Shown one piece after another: positions 42,486-45,223 of a DNA stretch of 45,223 nucleotides. A program made the position numbers and the translations under genes. The first letter of the stretch is position 1. Each line of letters starts with the position of its first letter. This stretch comes from Burkholderiales bacterium (lineage in GTDB: Bacteria > Pseudomonadota > Gammaproteobacteria > Burkholderiales > SG8-39): assembly GCA_026416295.1 (NCBI GenBank), contig JAOAFL010000045.1:1-45223 (forward strand). The letters are read 5' to 3'. The notes under the pieces were generated by a model. That model worked only from the letters and a program-made list of their open reading frames with translations, had not been told where the DNA came from and made no database searches.

Positions 42486-43822
42486 CAGGCCGCCTTCGCC
42501 ACCGCGCGCTCAAGGCGCGCCCCCGCGCGGCCCCACTTCGGCTCGACCGCGCCCTCGGGACAGCGTTTGCGCTCGACGTGGTACACGAACTCGTCGCGGA
42601 AATGCCTGAGGAAGCTCTTCACCGGCAGCGCCGCGGCGTCGCCGAGCGCGCAGATCGTGCGCCCGGCGATGTTGTCGGCGACGCTGTCGAGGAGCGCGAG
42701 GTCCTCCATCCGCCCCTGCCCGGTTTCGATGCGGTGCACGACACGATACAGCCAGCCGGTGCCTTCGCGGCAGGGCGTACACTGGCCGCAGGATTCCTCG
42801 TAGTAGAAGTACGACAGCCGCTCGAGCGCCCGGACCATGCAGGTGGAATCGTCCATCACGATCACCGCGCCCGAGCCGAGCATCGATCCGGCCTTCGCGA
42901 TAGAGTCGTAGTCCATGTCGGTCTTCATCATCACCTCGCCCGGCAGGACCGGCATCGACGAGCCGCCGGGGATGACGGCCTTCAGCCTGCGGCCCGGGCG
43001 CAGCCCGCCCGCCATCTCGAGCAGCGTCGCGAACGGCGTGCCGAGCCGCACCTCGTAGTTGCCGGGCCGTGCCACATGGCCGGTAACCGAGAAGATCTTG
43101 GTGCCGCCGTTGTTCGGGCGCCCGAGCGCAAGGAACGCCTCGCCGCCGTGGCGGACGATCCACGGCACCGCCGCGAAGGTTTCGGTGTTGTTGATCGTGG
43201 TGGGCTTGCCGTACAGGCCGTAGCTCGCCGGAAACGGCGGCTTGAAGCGCGGCTGGCCCTTCTTGCCTTCGAGCGATTCGAGCAACGCCGTTTCCTCGCC
43301 GCAGATGTAGGCGCCGTAGCCGGCGTGCGCGTACAGCTCGAAATCGAACCCCGAGCCGAGGATGTTCTTGCCGAGGTAGCCCGCGGCGCGCGCCTCCTCG
43401 ATCGCTTCCTCGAACTGCTCGTAGATCTCCCAGATCTCGCCGTGGATGTAGTTGTAGCCGACGGTCGCCCCCATCGCGTAGCCGGCGATCGCCATCCCCT
43501 CGATCACCGCATGCGGGTTGTAGCGCAGGATGTCGCGGTCCTTGCAGGTGCCGGGCTCGCCCTCGTCGGAGTTGCACACGACGTATTTCTGCCCGGGGAA
43601 CTGGCGCGGCATGAAGGACCACTTGAGGCCGGTCGGAAACCCCGCGCCGCCGCGGCCGCGCAGGGCCGACTTCTTCACCTCGGCGATAACGTCCTCGGGC
43701 TTCATCGTGCGAAGGGCCTTGCGCAACGCCGCGTAACCTTCGCGCGCCTCGTAGTCGGGAAGGCGCCAGTTGCGGCCGTCGAGCCCCGCCATCAGGATCG
43801 CGTCCGGTCCGTAGTCGAGCAT
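42485..43822 (-). CDS. nuoF: NADH-quinone oxidoreductase subunit F
   Basis: A 445-residue subunit that binds NADH and FMN and passes electrons to the N3 [4Fe-4S] cluster. Motifs: [17 protein letters not shown] (FMN, near residues 56-72), [37 protein letters not shown] (NADH site), and cluster ligands in [13 protein letters not shown] near 350 with a further Cys in [13 protein letters not shown] near 393. It is two bases from nuoE and overlaps nuoG. Length fits the family. Confidence 0.97.
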   Translation of the reverse strand: MLDYGPDAILMAGLDGRNWRLPDYEAREGYAALRKALRTMKPEDVIAEVKKSALRGRGGAGFPTGLKWSFMPRQFPGQKYVVCNSDEGEPGTCKDRDILRYNPHAVIEGMAIAGYAMGATVGYNYIHGEIWEIYEQFEEAIEEARAAGYLGKNILGSGFDFELYAHAGYGAYICGEETALLESLEGKKGQPRFKPPFPASYGLYGKPTTINNTETFAAVPWIVRHGGEAFLALGRPNNGGTKIFSVTGHVARPGNYEVRLGTPFATLLEMAGGLRPGRRLKAVIPGGSSMPVLPGEVMMKTDMDYDSIAKAGSMLGSGAVIVMDDSTCMVRALERLSYFYYEESCGQCTPCREGTGWLYRVVHRIETGQGRMEDLALLDSVADNIAGRTICALGDAAALPVKSFLRHFRDEFVYHVERKRCPEGAVEPKWGRAGARLERAVAKAA

Positions 43823-43824
43823 CG

Positions 43825-44298
43825 CTATTTCAGCTCCTCGAGAAGCCGATCGAGCCTGTCCTTCGACATGAAGTCATGCATGCGCTTGTTGTTGACGAGG
43901 AGCACCGGCGCCGAGGCGCACGCCCCCATGCACTCGCCCTCCTTCAGCGTGAAGCGGCCGTCGGGGGTGGTTTCGCCGAAGTCGATGCCGAGTCGAGCGC
44001 GCAGGTGGTCCGCCGCCTCGAGCGCCCCCTGCAGCCCGCAGGGCAGGCAGGTGCACAGCGTCAGCTTGTACCTTCCGACCGGCTTGAGGTCGTACATGCC
44101 GTAGAAGGTCGCGACCTCGTAGACCGCGACCGGCGGCATGCCGAGGTAGCGCGCGACGTATTCCATCGTCTCGGTCGACAGCCACCCTTTTTCCTCCTGC
44201 GCGATCGCGAGCGCCGCCATCACCGCCGAGCGCCGGTGCTCCGGCGGGTACTTGGCGATCTCGCGATCGATTTTTTTGCGCGCTTCGTCGCTCAGCAT
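43825..44298 (-). CDS. nuoE: NADH-quinone oxidoreductase subunit E
   Basis: A 157-residue thioredoxin-fold subunit carrying the off-path [2Fe-2S] cluster N1a. The ligands are C82, C87, C123 and C127 in [12 protein letters not shown] and [10 protein letters not shown]; an additional C84 sits within the first motif. The N-terminal helical bundle ([21 protein letters not shown]) and [11 protein letters not shown] are typical. The start ATG at 44298 is eight bases after nuoD; longer readings are a shadow of nuoD. Confidence 0.96.
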   Translation of the reverse strand: MLSDEARKKIDREIAKYPPEHRRSAVMAALAIAQEEKGWLSTETMEYVARYLGMPPVAVYEVATFYGMYDLKPVGRYKLTLCTCLPCGLQGALEAADHLRARLGIDFGETTPDGRFTLKEGECMGACASAPVLLVNNKRMHDFMSKDRLDRLLEELK

Positions 44299-44306
44299 GC
44301 GCGGCC

Positions 44307-45223
44307 CTAGCGGTCGATTTCGCCGAACACGATGTCCATGGTGCCGATGATCGCGACCGCGTCCGCGAGCATGTGGCCGCGCGCCATCTCGTCCATCGCC
44401 GCCAGATGCGCGAAGCCCGGGGCGCGGATCTTGAGCCGATACGGCTTGTTCGCGCCGTCGGAGACGAGATAGATGCCGAACTCGCCCTTCGGCGCTTCCA
44501 CCGCGGCGTACACCTCGCCCTCGGGCACGTGCATGCCCTCGGTGAAGAGCTTGAAGTGGTGGATCAGCTCCTCCATGTTCGACTTCATCTTCGCGCGCGA
44601 AGGCGGCGCGACCTTGTGGTCGTCGGTGATCACCGGTCCGGGGTTCGCGCGCAGCCACTCGACGCACTGGCGCACGATGCGGTTCGACTGCCGCATTTCC
44701 TCGACGCGCACCAGATACCGGTCGTAGCAGTCGCCGTTCCTGCCCACCGGAATGTCGAATTCCAGCCGGTCGTACACTTCGTAGGGCTGTTTTTTCCTCA
44801 GGTCCCAGGCGACCCCCGAGCCGCGCAGCATCGGCCCGGTGAAGCCGAGCGCGATCGCGCGCTCGGGCGGCACGACGCCGATCCCGACGGTGCGCTGCTT
44901 CCAGATGCGGTTGTCGGTGAGCAGCGTCTCGTAGTCGTCGACGCATTTCGGGAAGCGCTCGGTAAAGTCCTCGATGAAGTCGAGGAGCGACCCTTGCCGG
45001 TTGCGGTTGAGCGCGCGCACCTCTTCTTCCGAACGCCACCTGGAGGGGCGGTACTGCGGCATCGAATCGGGCAGGTCGCGATAGACCCCCCCGGGGCGGT
45101 AGTACGCCGCGTGCATGCGCGCGCCCGAGACCGCCTCGTAGCAGTCCATCAGGTCCTCGCGCTCGCGGAAGCAGTACAGGAACACGGGCATCGCGGCGCA
45201 GTCGAGCGCGTGCGCGCCGAGCC
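44307..45223 (-). CDS. nuoD: NADH-quinone oxidoreductase subunit D, C-terminal part
   Basis: The open frame continues past the right edge: residues [10 protein letters not shown] precede [14 protein letters not shown], matching the interior of NuoD, so the gene is truncated at its 5' end by the window. About 305 codons are visible out of the usual 410 or so. NuoD lines the quinone-binding site beside NuoB. Recognizable parts are [52 protein letters not shown] and the ending [14 protein letters not shown]. nuoA, nuoB and nuoC are expected just beyond the edge. Confidence 0.95.
   Translation of the reverse strand, partial: LGAHALDCAAMPVFLYCFREREDLMDCYEAVSGARMHAAYYRPGGVYRDLPDSMPQYRPSRWRSEEEVRALNRNRQGSLLDFIEDFTERFPKCVDDYETLLTDNRIWKQRTVGIGVVPPERAIALGFTGPMLRGSGVAWDLRKKQPYEVYDRLEFDIPVGRNGDCYDRYLVRVEEMRQSNRIVRQCVEWLRANPGPVITDDHKVAPPSRAKMKSNMEELIHHFKLFTEGMHVPEGEVYAAVEAPKGEFGIYLVSDGANKPYRLKIRAPGFAHLAAMDEMARGHMLADAVAIIGTMDIVFGEIDR

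Noticed and set aside
1-45223. CRISPR arrays, tRNA or rRNA genes, insertion sequences, prophage or integrase genes
   Set aside because: I looked for repeated spacers, tRNA-like folds, transposase or integrase motifs and terminal repeats and found none that stand up.

Overview
The window is about 45 kb of very GC-rich, tightly packed bacterial chromosome. Gene content and order point to a betaproteobacterium: a Bug/TctC-type solute-binding protein, an aat-bpt-pyrD cluster, an RnfB-like ferredoxin overlapping nth, a DUF1841 gene, a class II ribonucleotide reductase, and a nuo operon ending in nuoN plus a NUDIX gene. The placement is inferred from family knowledge; no rRNA or tRNA gene is present to confirm it. 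I see no phage, insertion sequence, CRISPR array or plasmid gene, and most of the window looks like core genome.

Layout. 1-1978 (minus): start of a tripartite tricarboxylate transporter binding protein, and an acyl-CoA synthetase followed by a strong hairpin. 2189-7313 (plus): zinc-ribbon NUDIX hydrolase, Tat-exported Rieske protein, the two N-end-rule aminoacyltransferases (aat, bpt), pyrD, a soluble 2x[4Fe-4S] ferredoxin, nth and DUF1841, nearly all overlapping or a few bases apart. 7303-7949 (minus): two overlapping small cytochromes c. 8024-10076 (plus): MoxR ATPase and CoxE-like VWA protein. 10090-10509 (minus): second NUDIX hydrolase. 10553-13372 (plus): two membrane transporters. 13380-21609 (minus): a GspE/PilB-type ATPase, a four-PAS GGDEF-EAL protein and an Mla-type lipid transport cassette (STAS-MlaE, MlaF, MlaD, lipoprotein), all in one direction. 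21665-27762 (plus): UMF1-type transporter, peroxiredoxin, small cysteine-rich exported protein, AzlC/AzlD and a double-domain M16 peptidase. 27759-28310 (minus): greB. 28413-32294 (plus): membrane ankyrin protein, a 339-base structured non-coding leader and nrdJ. 32323-45223 (minus): third NUDIX gene at the tail of a nuo operon (nuoN to nuoD, with nuoD cut by the right edge).

How the genes work together. The nuo operon encodes most of respiratory complex I; pyrD feeds electrons from pyrimidine synthesis into the same quinone pool, and the small cytochromes and Rieske protein belong to periplasmic electron transfer. aat and bpt make N-degrons for ClpS/ClpAP. The mla cassette would move lipid between the membranes, and the c-di-GMP enzyme upstream of it could control surface or pilus functions together with the adjacent ATPase. 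nrdJ makes deoxyribonucleotides using adenosylcobalamin.

I found no clearly new multi-gene system. The points most worth following are the nrdJ leader (29118-29456), the duplicated C-terminal region in NrdJ, the azlC gene without a normal start codon, a tandem GTTAC site ahead of a six-cysteine exported protein, the palindrome over the greB -10 region, and the run gspE-like / GGDEF-EAL / mla.
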